Part shown: piece by piece, positions 44,601 through 57,345 of the stretch
Layout of the letters: every line of letters begins with the position of its first letter
Position numbering within the stretch: position 1 is the stretch's first letter
Origin: Megamerina dolium
Taxonomy: Eukaryota > Arthropoda > Insecta > Diptera > Megamerinidae
Direction: 5' to 3'
NCBI GenBank assembly: GCA_963854835.1
Contig: OY978529.1
Coordinates: 50,481,026 to 50,545,025, forward strand
Length of the DNA: 64,000 nucleotides
Position numbers and translations under genes: made by a program
Notes under the pieces: model-generated
Told to the model about the DNA's origin: nothing
Databases searched by the model: none
What the model saw: only the letters and a program-made list of their open reading frames with translations

Positions 44601-45788
44601 TTAATTAAAAAAAAAAAAAAATTTGGGATCAGCAAAGCACCAGAAAATTTGCATCCCTAATATTTACTGAAGTATGTACACATTTTTCTATAATACTCAA
44701 TGGTTACATTTATGCTATTTGTTCTTCCATATTATTAAATATTGTTCTGCACAAATTGAAATGCATCATTTATAGAAGTAGTAGAATGATTGTAAACAAT
44801 TTCTTTTGCAACATAAAATATGTATATACAATACATAAGTAGTAATGGCGTATAGAATAGAATATACCTACTTTTATCTAGTTGGAATAATATATAAGTA
44901 GAAACTTGAATCGATTGAGTGCAAAATAAATGCTAGAATATTTGAGAAAAATATGAGGTTCGAAAAAAAGGAAATTAATTTTTAGATATAAAATTTTCTT
45001 TACCAATAGAGGAAAAAAATATTTTTTTATAAGTGTTAATTTACGAAAGAATTAAAATATGCTCAATTTGGATTAAAACATAAATTCTGCTATTAAACTA
45101 ACAATGAGTTGAACATTTTGACAAAAAAAAAAAATCCACAACAATGCTAATATTATTTATTTATCCAAAGTGTCACATAGGATACATTTAATACATTATA
45201 TCATATATTTTATAGCACCTTGCATAATTGGTGTATTCATAAGGCATATTTGCAGCAGTAGGATTAGCAAAAAAAAAAAAAAAAATGGTGGTTATTTAAC
45301 TAGGTACAGAAATAGAAAATCGAATTCATTAAATAACACATCATACCTATCTTAAGATACAGAAATAATTTAACAAGAAGGCAATTGCTTGCACTTTCAT
45401 ACTAGGAACATTCTATACTACATATTGTATTGAAGTACATATTTTCAATATGCTTTTAATATCAAGGATTACACGATAAAGTTAGAAACCGGATATTACT
45501 TCAAATAAGCCAATCTCACCAATATAGGATTATATAAAAGCATATATACTGTATATGTATATTATGGCTTTAATGTACCATATTCTGGCACGTAAATTTA
45601 AAATAGTAGGCATATCTGTATTGAAATGTTAAAGTATATACATTGTTCATACTTCCATATATACCAACATCGAGTAACACACAGTTGATTTTTTTTCGGT
45701 TTTTTTCGTCACTCTCTCTTTTATTGGTTAATATACATACAATATATATACTTATTTATATAACAGTCACAGTGTTAAGGCATATAGC

Positions 45789-45918
45789 AGACGATGGATG
45801 AAAAAATGAAAATATCAATTGATTTAGCGACGTCTGTCATTCAGTGCTTTAGAAGACGATCCATGAAAAAATGAAAATATCAATTGATTTACCGATGTCT
45901 GTTATTCAGTGCTTTAGG
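45789..45918. repeat. 65-bp tandem duplication
   Basis: Two units begin AGACGAT at 45789 and 45854 and share ATGAAAAAATGAAAATATCA, TTGATTTA and CATTCAGTGCTTTA or TATTCAGTGCTTTA. A handful of substitutions separate them. Confidence 0.85.
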
Positions 45919-47079
45919 GATGTTTAACTAAATTGTATGGGTAACTATGTCTGCATGTATAATATATGATTTTATTAAAAGTGACACAGGGCAAAAAAAA
46001 AAGGTACAAAAATATATACATATACAAATACAAATATATATATATATATTGCTATATGTAATCATATTTTACTTGAGGCTTTGAGCATTTTGCTTAAATA
46101 TTTTATTACTCGGCATAAGTATTGGAGGTGGCAAAAAAAAAAAAAAATTTATAATATAGAGGACAGGATTATACATACTCGTAGTTTGGAATACATTTTG
46201 TTTTTCAGGCAAAACATAATGTAATGATAGTATAGCAACAGTAAAAATAATATAACGGACTCTTCCAACCTACATATCTTGCCCCTACAAATATAAGTAT
46301 ATGCATATCTATTTTGCTTGAAGCTAACTAGTTAGCTTATTTATTTAGTTAGGACCCTTTTGAATGTATGCCATTACTTTTAGTTTACACGAATATATTT
46401 ACTTACATATAATATAACTGTTTTTGACGTTAGTACAATGACCTTTGATTAGTGGTGGTGAATACAGTATTTTTATACATACATTTGTATATCGGTATAG
46501 TCTACCATTCAATACAGCTGTATGTAAATAATTTACAGATAATGCTTCAATTTTATGACTTCATTAGAGAGCGATGTAGAGTACTTATCCTTTTTGAGGA
46601 TGGAAATTTATTAATGTTTATTAATATTTACTAATGAGGGTTGCCTCTACTACATATTATCAGTATTCATAAAATTGTTATTATTTGAATGTGCCGTGCT
46701 GTTTGCTCTTCTGCCAGATGACGCCACTTCTAATCAAGAGTTATAAATTTAACTATATATGTACATACATATAGTTGTTGTTGTTGTATATATATGTTAT
46801 ATATTGTATATACGTCATACAGCTCTGTATGAACATACTTGGTTTGATGTTGGTGTTACAAGGATAGAGAACATGAAGCTACAACAACCACTATTCGGTC
46901 ATCACTGTGCTCGATAGAAAACAAGATAATATTTATTAGTTACTATTCATAAATAGCAATTCAATATTAACGAATACGTTGAATATAAGTATGTATGTAC
47001 TTGTATGTTTGTAATTAGGATGATTGATATTTTCAAAAATATTGCTTTTCGATGTATTGAAATGACGAAATTGAAAAAT

Positions 47080-47300
47080 CGTTTATCGCTATATCGATAT
47101 ATCGCATAAAATACATTTGAAATTTCACAGCAGTATTTGAGGACCCTTGTTCAAAAATAGTTAAACGAAAAGAAGAATAACTTATGCAATTTTTTATTTT
47201 ACATTTTTCAAATTATCGTCTAAAAAAATATCGCGCCGATAATATTGTATCGGAAATAAAAAATATCGTAAATATCGACAAATCGATATAATATCGTTTC
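47080..47300. promoter_or_regulatory. TATCG/CGATA-rich block including TATCGATA
   Basis: About a dozen TATCG or CGATA pentamers in 220 bp, among them TATCGATA at 47092-47099 (the DRE/BEAF-type octamer of flies) and the palindrome CCGATA-ATATTG-TATCGG. It could be a regulatory or boundary-type site or a decayed palindromic repeat. Confidence 0.3.
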
Positions 47301-48852
47301 GTAAGGTAAAGTAAGGTTATATGTGGTTGGTGAAATTAAAATTAAAACCGCATTTTAAGCACTTCAATTGTAATTCGTATGCAACTTTTAGTTTCAGACA
47401 CAAAGTCACAAAGTGAATGCTATATGCGATTCTCGCGATGTTTCCATAGTCATGATCAGTGCTGCATTTATTCACAGTCGATAATAAAATAGAATTTGGA
47501 ATTGAATTGGAATTAAATTGTTGACGCATTCACAGTATCCCCTGTCCATCTGCTTCTAATTTTTGTTTGTGAATGTGAAATAATCCGTTTGGCGGAATAT
47601 ATTAAATGCAATTTCCGAAGAATGGTTATTTTGAGGAGCTTAACAAGTCGTATCATACCAAAAAGTAACAATAATTCAAACATAGCTTCGAACTAAAAGT
47701 CTATGCTTGGTTAGTAAGCTGATTGAGATGGTTGTTTATGCCATGAACCAAATTGGCGCGTAAGAGTCACATCATCAATTTAATAATACTGGTAGAACTG
47801 TTGCATTACGAAACGAATAATATCCATTTCATTTAGTTTAAATAGAATTATTAGGAAACTAAAAGAAAAGGAAAATTAATTTCACGTATTCAAAATAGAT
47901 ATCTTTAGGTGCCAAAAAGGTAAATATCCTATTGTCTAGACATTTATGTATTTCTAACGAAGGTCTAGCACATAAATTTATACAATTTATTATATTATAT
48001 CAATATTGTAGAACGTTTACTAATACATATATAGAACAAACGTGAGTTGTATAAAATGACACTGCCGACATACAATACTACATTATAAATGTATATCTTC
48101 ATATTTCCCTATTAGTTATTGGGTATTCATTGTTTTTTATTTTTTTATTTTTTATAAGCGTGTGTGTTTATATACCTATAACTTAGTGTTGGTGGAAAAA
48201 AGGTACACAACAGGCAAAAAAACAAACCGAAAAAAAAATAAATAAAATAGAAAACATCTGCTTAGAGCCATTCACAATATACAAAATAAATAAAAGTGAC
48301 TTAACAGGATTCTATCTGCCAACATGTAAAATTCTATCCAGACACACGTGTCACATTGCATTGCGTTGTGTAGATATCTTCTCCTCTATATGATGTTATT
48401 AAAAGAATAAATAAGCCAATCATATTATCATTGTTGTTGTTGTTGTTGATGATTTTTTTTTTTATATTTCATAGCATTTGACCTTATGCCATATTAATAG
48501 TATATGAATGTATGTGTATAGTAAGTACACATAGTCGTACATACTGTTTTTTCCCTTTAACTATAGTGACTGTTTTGGTAAATGCCTATTGTTGACCTTA
48601 TGTCTCGCATGACCGCATGATTTAGTTGAGTTTGGTTTATTTGACATATGAAGAGATACACATACACACATATATAAACTGTTGTCTATAAAACATGCAT
48701 TAGAGTGTGGGTTGTTCGTACATTTGGCCAGGGGTTGCATTGGATAAAGTATCATCTCACATTTAATTATTTAATTTTATGGTTTTGAATTGCTAGCAAA
48801 ATCAATTAAGAAATAAAATTCAATAAATGTCTAAATTCAATGAAATCTACTA

Positions 48853-48902
48853 AGAGACTCCACATAAAAAAAAAAAAAAAAAAAAAAAAAGAGACTCCAC
48901 AT
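48853..48902. mobile_element. Poly(A)-only insertion with 13-bp target duplication
   Basis: AGAGACTCCACAT (48853-48865), 24 A residues, then AGAGACTCCACAT again (48890-48902). This is the footprint of a LINE-type target-primed reverse transcription event in which only the A tail was copied. Strand is by convention + (A run on the + strand). Confidence 0.85.
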
Positions 48903-50414
48903 ACAACATTAAAAAACATTTCGAATTGAAGGTTCAAGTACATGAAAAATTTACATTGCAATACAAATGCATAGATGTTATGGTTCAATCTTTAATTCGT
49001 GATTTTGGTAATATGTATTACAAATACGCATTCGAGAAGGTCAATTTTCGATCATAATATTCACAGGTTTCAAATCACACAATCTTGGCTGCCAATTATG
49101 ATGTCTATTTATAGAAACAAAGATATATTAAATTTATTATTTCATTATATAAGCAAATATGTATTATAGCAAATAACATTATTTTGTGAATATTAAATTT
49201 TGTCTTCATCAATGCCTAAAAAGTTTTCAATACAAGGATTGCTGATTAATGGCAGTATTACGATATTTAGAAAATTATATACATATATAGTATTTATAAC
49301 GGGATCACTGTTAGGCCATATAGTGGACACTAAGTAAAAGTCTCTTTTGAGAAGAAATTGTATTTGATTAATTGCTTAGAGATAATCAAAGGGACCTAAT
49401 TTTACTTGTCTAAATGGCCATCTAGTAGAAATTTTCAGAGTTGATTTAATGAAGAACTATCGGCCGTGATTTAAACTTTCGATATCATATACAAATTGTT
49501 TGCCAATGGATAATGCTTTGCAGAAATTTCGAGAACAGTTTCTTATGGAATTACAAATTTTTCGGAAAAAATTTGCATCTTATTATATTTTCTACATAGA
49601 CTTTTATTGAAGATTTTATTAGAATTGAATGCAATTCATGTTTTTAATTTAAATTTCGCAAAAGTTTACAAAAATTATTATACGTTCTACTAGCTGACCA
49701 CAGCAAAATGCTTCTAGCCATGTACGCGTAATCGGACGCACATATTCAGCCGTATTCATAACTCAAATTAGTGCAAACGCATGCACAAGACTGTGTAAAA
49801 GTCTACTATAGTCAGTACGAACGTGAAAAATGAGCAAAATGGCCAGCATCACCAAACAATGGACGATGTATGCATATTAGTGACGCTAATCTCGCAATCT
49901 CATTATAATTGTAGCTAAAAAAATCCTAAGATTAGCTTTGAAGGATTCCTAGATTTTTGAGATTTGTTTAAAAAAAATCAAATTAAATAAAGAAGAAAGG
50001 TATTGTAATGAAATGTTTAAGATCATATTTTAAAATAAATTTCAATTTGATTTATTGCACAAGATTACAAAAATTTTCAATTATTTTGACATTCTTCCTA
50101 AAACAAATTCAAGAACAAATCAATAGTTTTATAGTTTTTTTTTCAGGTTAGCGAATGTTTTAGTTACAAATAAAGCTTCATTTAAAAATTTCCATAAGTC
50201 TTAAAGTATTAAAATAATTCTATAATCTTCTGATTAAATTCGGTGATGCAGAGGTTGCTCCTATGAATTTCGATATACACAGGATTAGCAATAAGCCTTC
50301 AAATGTATATCCCTCATGTGTATATATACACATATGTATATATACATATGCATATATACATGAACTTCAATTGCACAATAATTATGGTAATGCATACGAC
50401 TGGTATACATAGAG

Positions 50415-50444
50415 ATGGTCCAATATGCATACATATTGGACCAT
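50415..50444. repeat. Perfect 13-bp-arm hairpin
   Basis: ATGGTCCAATATG, loop CATA, CATATTGGACCAT. A third GGTCCAT follows at 50448-50454. Confidence 0.8.
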
Positions 50445-51507
50445 ATAGGTCCATATGTACGTGTGTGTGTATGTGTGTGAAAACTATGCTGAAAAGTACA
50501 AAAACAAAAATACCTACTACATGCCATTGTATTTCATCCTTATGTAAATATATCTGTGGATGGTACATTAAAGCGCATTATGCGAATTTATGCTTAATCG
50601 TTGGAAAAATAATGCTGCTAATGGCACATTTTTTATTCTTTTACATACATAAGCATGTGTATGTAAAAGAATTTGTGGATGTCACTATGTAAGCAAATGT
50701 AAAAGTTTTAGCAACTTTTTTCTATTTTGTCCAAGTATGTATGTATGTATTTTGTTGAAGGTTCAAGTCTTTATTCAATTCCTATTAAAAAAACATAATT
50801 TTTGCTCGCAATGTCATTATTATGAATATTCTATTTTGCTTTTAAGTGATAATATCTTGCTGTTTTTACAGACGGTTGTCCTTTTTACGTTCATCTTTTT
50901 GTTTTTTAAATAATACACACTTTTGAAGATTATCTATGAGTGGGAGTCAATATTTTTAGCTCAATCAAGTAGGTATATTTATTTTCTTTTGCTCAGACAT
51001 CCCTGCTGGAATTATTTTCATTAATTATAAATTTATTGTATTATATTATGACATATAATAGTTGTCTAGTCAAAATTATTTAGGTTTATTTTTGGCAATT
51101 AGCTAGAAATTAATCGCATAGGAATGTAGTGAATTATATATGGTAAAAATTCATTAATTTTTCGTTAGCATGGCTTCCAAAAATATCATACTCGTACTGA
51201 AATTAGATATATGCTTATATACCATCTATCCACCTGTTATGAAATGCTTCATTTAAATTGTCTGTATGATAAAACAAATGAGATTGTATCAACCTCAAGT
51301 TATACGGGGTACTGACTATGTATGTGAATATGATGATCGTTGCTATTGACATTGCTGGGATATAAATGTTCAACATTGATTGAAAGATTTCTGTAGAATT
51401 CATATAAATTTTTATTCTTAAAATACATACAACAACTGCTTATTCATAAAGTGTTATAGCAAGTAATGCGCTATAACAACTATAGACGTTTATAAAATTG
51501 TAATTAT

Positions 51508-53098
51508 AAAAATCTCCTTACAGTCGGCTGGGGCCGACCAAACTATACCCTGCATATGTAGATTTATATATAAAAAGTTTACTCGAATATCCAACTTTTC
51601 TTTTATTTCCACTTTTCGAGAAACAATTTTTGCATATACTACTAATTTACACCCGAAATATGGTTGACTTTGACGAAGTAAAAGGATTTTAAGATAATTC
51701 CGAGGCTTAGTATGGGAGCTATATAAAAAGTGGGCGTGGCTTACCACTTTCTAGTAAATCCAATTAATTTTTCAATGTTAATCCACACCTTAAATTTGGT
51801 GTCCTACGTTGAATAGTTTCTAAGTTATGGTGGTTAACATTTTTGTTTAATTTCCTCAACTTTGTATGGGAGCCCCAATAAGAAGTGGGCGTGGTACGCT
51901 GATTTTTCGTCAGATTATTTCCGACTACGATATTAATTTAAGTGTCAATTATGGTTATTGTAGACATAAGATTGCCTAAGTTACAGCTGTTTCAAATTAA
52001 AATTTGTATGGGGGCTACGATAAACACTGTGCGTGGTGCGCCCATTTTCTGTGAGCCTAGTTGCTCGTACAATACTAATCCATACGCTAAGTCTCGTTGT
52101 CCTAGGCTAAATGGTTTGTAAGCTATGGAGCTTAAAATTTTAGTTTAATTCACTCGACTTTGTATGAGAGACCCATGAAGGAGTGGGCGTGGCACACTGA
52201 TTTTCTGCCAGATTTTTGCCGACTACGATATTAATTTAAGTGTCAATTATGGTTATTCTAGACAGAAGATTGCCGAAGTTACAGCTGTTTCAATTTAAAA
52301 TTTGTATGGGGGCTACGATAAACACTGGGCGTGGTGCGCCCATTTTCTGTGAGCCTAGTTGCTCGTACAATACTAATCCACACCTTAAATCTCGTTATTC
52401 TACGCTGAATAGTTTGCAAGTTATAACCGGTAACATTTTTTTTAATTTCCGCAACTTTGTATGGGAGACCCAAAAAGGAGTGGGCGTGGCACACTGATTT
52501 TCTTCCATGTTATTTCCGACTACCGTGTTAATCTAAGTGTCAATTATGGTTATTCTAGACAGAAGATTGTAGAAGTTACAGCAGTTTCAATTTAAAAGAA
52601 GTACAGACACTTTGTATGGGAGCTACTCTAGAAAGTAGGCGTGGCTCATCCACTTTTGGTGAGGTTATATAGTAGTATAATATAACTCTATGTGCAAAAT
52701 ATTGTTGTCCCAAGTGGTATATTGTGTGAGTTATAGCAAGTTAAAGATTTTGAAAATTTCGAGGTTAGTCGCTTTGAATGCTTGGTGTGGGCGTGGTTAT
52801 TGACCGATCATGCCCAATATCAATCCCCTCCGTACCCTTGGATCATAGATTACTTATGCCAAATTTCATCGAAATAGCTCAATATTTACTCAAGTTATCG
52901 TGCGAACCAGCCAGGTGACAGACAGACGGACGGACGGACGGACGGACGGACGGACGGACATCGTTAAATCGAAAATTTAATCGACGCTGATCACGAATAT
53001 ATATCCATGTCTATATCTCCGGAGATTCCTTCAAGTGGACACAAACATCTGACCGAAATGAATATACCATGCATATTGCATTATGCAGGGTATAAAAA
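51508..53098 (-). mobile_element. Non-autonomous Helentron-like element E3 (complete, 1.6 kb)
   Basis: Full-length sister of E1 and E2 with hairpin (51523-51538), subterminal and terminal TATACCCTGCATA repeats, monomer array and a GACG tract of 8 units (52925-52958). It shares diagnostic variants with E1 against E2: CATACGCTAAG for CATACCCTAAG, CACTGTGCGTGG for CACTGGGCGTGG, and TTATATATAAAAAGTTTAC for TTGTATATAAAAAGGTTAC. E1 and E3 therefore belong to one subfamily. Confidence 0.82.
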
Positions 53099-53937
53099 TA
53101 TACACGACATGTCTGCACTTGTTCTGTATTTCTGTATGAGCGTATGACATATGTCACTGACCTTAACATAATGATATTTTTTTTCAAAAGCAAAAGTTCA
53201 TGTTTTGTTATTTTTAATTCAAGCGTGAAAAATAAAAGTAGATTTATATATGAGTCTTAAGTATACATAGGTTGTCTTTTAAATAACAATCCATTTTGTT
53301 TTCAAATATCAAATGTAACGTCATCTGGAACTAAGTGATATGATTTGAAAGGTATATCTTTGCTTGAAAATTGTCATCTCAAAGCCATTCCATACCATTC
53401 TCGAATTCCCACCAATTCCCAATTCTATAAAGTGTCTTTAGTATTTGCTCTGGTATTTCTTCCCATTTTATATCTATATACAATATGTATTTAATATCAT
53501 ATTTTCATTGGTAATTCCTTGACTTTTTTCCATCAATATTGTCTTTAAAAATTATATCTACTATATGGCACCAACATAGTGAATATTTCAGGTCTTCTGA
53601 TACTGTTGGGGTTTTCTGTGTTGGAACAATATTTGCATTTATATTTATACATATAAATTATGTTTGTTGGTGATTGTGCGAACAATAAAGAAGAAATAAA
53701 TAAAAAAAAAATAAATAAAAACATGACGCTCATTAGGGAAATGATATGTATGGTATTTGTTCCTACATGTACGTTGGAATATGAAAAGACAATGAATACC
53801 TTCGTATGCGTAGGTGATTCGTATTTTCTATTCTTCCTTGATTTATGAACAAGTTTTTTCTTGTTATCGCTTTTTTTTCTTATTCTTTCCGCGACTTTCT
53901 TTTATGTGTTTCTGTAGATATGTATGTAGCTGTGTCA
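53099..53937. other. AT-rich non-coding DNA
   Basis: Spacer between Helentron E3 and the RTE-like LINE; nothing recognised. Confidence 0.55.
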
Positions 53938-54927
53938 GTTAGAAATTCCAAGCACCGTCAGGTTCTCCAGTACTTGGTCTTTCCACCTGAGGTTTGGTCT
54001 TCCTCTTCTGCGTCGTCCTCCAGCGGGTTCCGAATATAACACCTTCTTAGCTGGAGCGTGTTCTTCCATTCGCTCGACATGACCTAGCCAACGCAGCCGC
54101 TGGATTTTGATGCGCTTTACTATGTCAATATCGGCATACAGCTCGTACAGCTCATGGTTGTACCTTATTCGGTACTCGTCACCAACGCAAATAGGTCCAA
54201 AGATCTTGCGTAGGACTTTTCTCTCGAAAACTCCAAGCATTCGGTCATCCGAGGTGGAAATTTTTCAGGCTTCATCGCCATATGTAAAGATAGGCATGAT
54301 GAGAGTCTTGTAGAGTGTAGTTTTCGTTCTTCGAGAGAGGGCTCAACTTCTCAATTGCGTACTTAGGCCAAAGTAGCACCTGTTTGCAAGAGTGATCCTT
54401 CGCAATATCTCCAGGCTGATGCCAGTACTGCTGTTAATGCTGGTTCCAAGATAAACAAAGTCCCTTACAACTTCAAAAGCGTAGTTGTCAACAGTGACGT
54501 GCTGTCCAAGACGCCGGAACTCTTTGTTTGTTGACACTAGATACTCCGCCTTGTTCTCGTTCACCGTAAGACTCATTCGACGCCACTCTTTTTCCAACTT
54601 TGTCTGAAACCCCGTTCAGTATTAAACGGTGCGGAGAGGTCCTTCCCAATTTTCACTGCACAACAGGAGTTATACAGTGTCATTCTGCAAAGACGAATAA
54701 GCTTTGCAGGAATACCGAACTCAGACATTGTTGCGTAGATGTAATCCCTTACCGGACTGTCGAAAGCGGCTTTATAATCACCAAATAGGTGTTGTGTGTC
54801 GATCTGTTTTTCTTGGGTCTTCTCCAGGATTTGGCGCAGTGTGAAAATCTGGTCGATAGTAGATTTACCAGGTCTGAAGCCACACTGATAAGGTCCAATC
54901 AGGTTGTTGAGCATGGGTTTCAATCTA
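53938..54927 (-). pseudogene. RTE-like LINE copy C, RT core deleted, both ends truncated
   Basis: On the minus strand from 54927: KPMLNNLIGPYQCGFRPGK, KQIDTQHLFGDYKAAFDS, YATMSEFGIPAKLIRLCRM, then after GFRQ at about 54601 a jump to LEKEWRRM and SLTVNENKAEYLVST, DFVYLGTSINSS, TGISLEILRRITLANRCY, then ALSRRTK-type and LGVFERKVLRKIFGPICVG, LRWLGHVERMEEHAP, ending WKDQVLENLTVLGISN at 53938. The deleted middle contains the YADD active site. It retains the 14 codons missing from B2. The 3' tail is absent, so the right end was lost after insertion. Two frame changes and one stop are visible around 54240-54345. Confidence 0.85.
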
Positions 54928-56340
54928 TTAAATATTATGGCATATTATATTTACAGACTACTGATTTCACTAGTCTAAGATGACTAGAAGTATAGAAAAT
55001 TAAGTTTAGAATATTTAGTCGTCGAGAATTTTGCAAAAATATATGTAGTACGTGTCGCAAATAACAAAGCTTTGATGAAGTGATGACTTTAGCATTTAGC
55101 GTACATTCTAATGATGACTTTTTGTAATGATAAAGTTTAGTATATGTGTCCTTTTCATATACAAACTTCAGATTTAAGCTTCAGCTTATAATTACACGGT
55201 GCATAGAGTGAAAATACTTGTATTATAAGTATGTAGGTACTATCTGATTGATATACCCTCTAGTGTAGTATTATATACATATCCTCTATATATCGTAGTT
55301 AGGTAGTGTTCTGAATGTAGAAAGTTAAAAAAGGAAATGTACTAATATCTAATGAATTCTTTTTTAAAGTAAATATATTCTGGTTTTTTTTTTTTTTGAT
55401 AATTATGAAGAAGGTGCAGTAACTTGATTTTTGCCATGGGGCTAGTTTGCTTTTGTTTTATTTTTCATGAAAAACTATACAATAGAAATTATATCCATGA
55501 CCATGCAAATCATATCATTACACCCTCTTAAAGTTCCTCGATAATGTGATAATTGTAAGTTTTATGTACACATTCTTAGACTTGGAAAATATTATCATTC
55601 GGAATGTGGTGTTGATATTTGTTGTTAATATGTCGCGTCAAGGCACACCTTTTCGAATCTTGTGGTGGAAACCTTAAATGTATTCTGAATTGTACTTGTA
55701 ATTTGAATGTCCTTTTTCATTATCATATTACTCTTCCTACAATTACATACATATACACATTCGATTAATCGTTACTATGAGACTATTATTTCTCGACGAC
55801 ACCACCAAAAGTGAAGAGAAATTCTACGTGCATATTGAAATGAAATGTACAAGTAAAGAAAGGAACACAAATTATATGGGTGTGTTGGTAATTTTCATGA
55901 GTTCTGTGTAATTTTTTTATTTGTTTTGTTTTATTGGAAATGGGCTTTATGTATGTATGTCCTCATAAATTTTCACATACAAAATTAGACCCTAAGGAAT
56001 CTTCACTTCTGAATTGTACTTATATATTTGGTAGTTTTGTTCCTTTACTTCTGCTTTAATTTAATATCTTTAATTAATTGCTTTAAGACATGTTTTCATG
56101 TATATGACATGTCATGTATATGACTTTGTCATTCATTTTATAGTAAATTATTCATGTAAGTATTTAGGATTTATTTAGCAAAAGTAATTCCATAGTGGAT
56201 AGTACTTATCTAATATATTTTCTCGTTGACTAAATACCTCACCATGTCACTAGACTGAGATTCTGATGGAATCATTAAAGTTTTTCTTCGAAGGTATAAA
56301 AATGGTTTTAAATTATTTTTTGGTCTAAGTGACGATAACA
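54928..56340. other. AT-rich non-coding DNA
   Basis: No gene or known repeat recognised. Confidence 0.5.
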
Positions 56341-56351
56341 TAGTTTAAGTT

Positions 56352-56490
56352 CATCAAATAGTGTGAGAACAACCCATTGAATTAAAGTCGGAGAGATAGC
56401 AGAAGCTACGAAGTAGTTCAAGAAGCTCACCAAATTGTGTGATGAAAACCAATTGAATTAAAGCCAGAGAGATTTGCTATCTCTCAAGAT
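56352..56490. repeat. Degenerate direct repeat, period ~76 bp
   Basis: TCATCAAATAGTGTGAGAACAA followed by ATTGAATTAAAGTCGGAGAGAT, then CTCACCAAATTGTGTGATGAAA followed by ATTGAATTAAAGCCAGAGAGAT. The anchors ATTGAATTAAAG stand at 56376 and 56452. It lies just beyond the 3' end of the LINE fragment at 56640 and may belong to that element's 3' UTR. Confidence 0.65.
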
Positions 56491-56639
56491 GCTCCAAGGA
56501 TGGTATTTTTCAAATATTGAATCAAGGTTTGCTTATATTAGCCCAACAAATGTGTTCGAATGAACATTTCCAATGCTCTGTTTGGACGGGTTAAAGAGAT
56601 GATAGCACAGCTGAGAGAAGTGTGTAGGTTGGTTGGTTG

Positions 56640-57345
56640 GTTGAAGTGGTGACTCATCCATGAGTCCAAATAGCGGTTACGCACAGTTTTGTTGCCACAT
56701 CCTCGCTTCCAACTATTCGTTCGTGCTATTTAGAAACCTTACGAGGTTGCTGATGTTTATTTCCGCCAACTCCTCCGTATTATTGAAGAGTGGTTTACCT
56801 AGGGTGTTCATTTTCTGCTTCCAAATGGCAGGGCATTTACAAAGGAAGTGGAAGACCGTTTCCTTTTCTTCCACTTGGTTACAACTGTGACAGAAATTGT
56901 TATGGGATATTCCCATTTTGGCCCCCTGTTCTCCGATGAGCCAGAGCCAGTAATGATTGTCGTCAGTCTAGAGACGTCTTTACGGTTCCTCTTTATCAGT
57001 AACATTGATTGTTTAGAATTGTATGTACGCCACAGAGACTTACTAGTCTTGCATTTCATAAGAATTTTCCACCTACAATTCGCTATTTGTAGATATTTTG
57101 TGTTGATAGCTTTTTTAGCTACACTCAGCGGTATGAACATTGATTGTGCAAGAGCCTCTTTCATGGCAGATCCGTGTCTTGCTAGTTCGTCGGCTTTTTC
57201 GTTTCCTTCGATGTTCCGGTGTCCCGGAACCCAGATCAATGAAACGTTGTGCCGTTCGCTGAGTGTATTGAGACTCCTTCTACTTTGTTCCACTAGGAAG
57301 GAGGATAAGACTGCTGAGTTCAAGGCCTGAATTGCAGCTGTTTAA
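56640..57345 (-). pseudogene. LINE RNase H domain and C-terminus, decayed
   Basis: Minus-strand fragment: AAIQALNSAVLSS, then VEQSRRSLNTLSERHNVSLI and the RNase H C-terminal motif WVPGHRNIEGNEKADELARH (conserved His and final Asp), followed by a tail with SRLTTIITG, GEQGAKMGI, a Cys/His cluster FCHSCNQVEEKETVFHFLCKC and LVRFLNSTNE. The central RNase H part that should lie between VLSS and VEQ, with another catalytic Asp, is deleted. A frameshift near 56945 separates the two halves. RNase H plus a CCHC-type C-terminus suggests a LINE of the I, R1 or LOA group, distinct from the Jockey-clade and RTE-like families here. A GGTTGGTTGGTTG run (about 56630-56642) follows the coding end. Confidence 0.8.

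Larger units (their letters stand above)
42441..51507. other. AT-rich non-coding DNA with small repeats
   Basis: About 9 kb without a recognisable gene. It contains a 65-bp tandem duplication (45789-45918), a TATCG-rich block (47080-47300), a TTG repeat (48431-48449), a poly(A) insertion with target duplication (48853-48902) and a perfect hairpin (50415-50444). Short frames have no domain signature. Confidence 0.5.

Noticed and set aside
44372..44660. Opposed 87-aa and 63-aa frames
   Set aside because: Mutually antisense, AT-biased, no motif or context.
50285..50692. Overlapping 80-129-aa frames on both strands
   Set aside because: Composed of TATACATATG-type simple sequence read in several frames; no domain.
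54600..54601. Splicing as the cause of the RT-core loss in RTE-like copy C
   Set aside because: The junction reads GACAAAGTTGG, which does not fit exact removal of a GT-AG intron; short microhomology deletion fits better, although the breakpoint cluster itself is kept as a finding.
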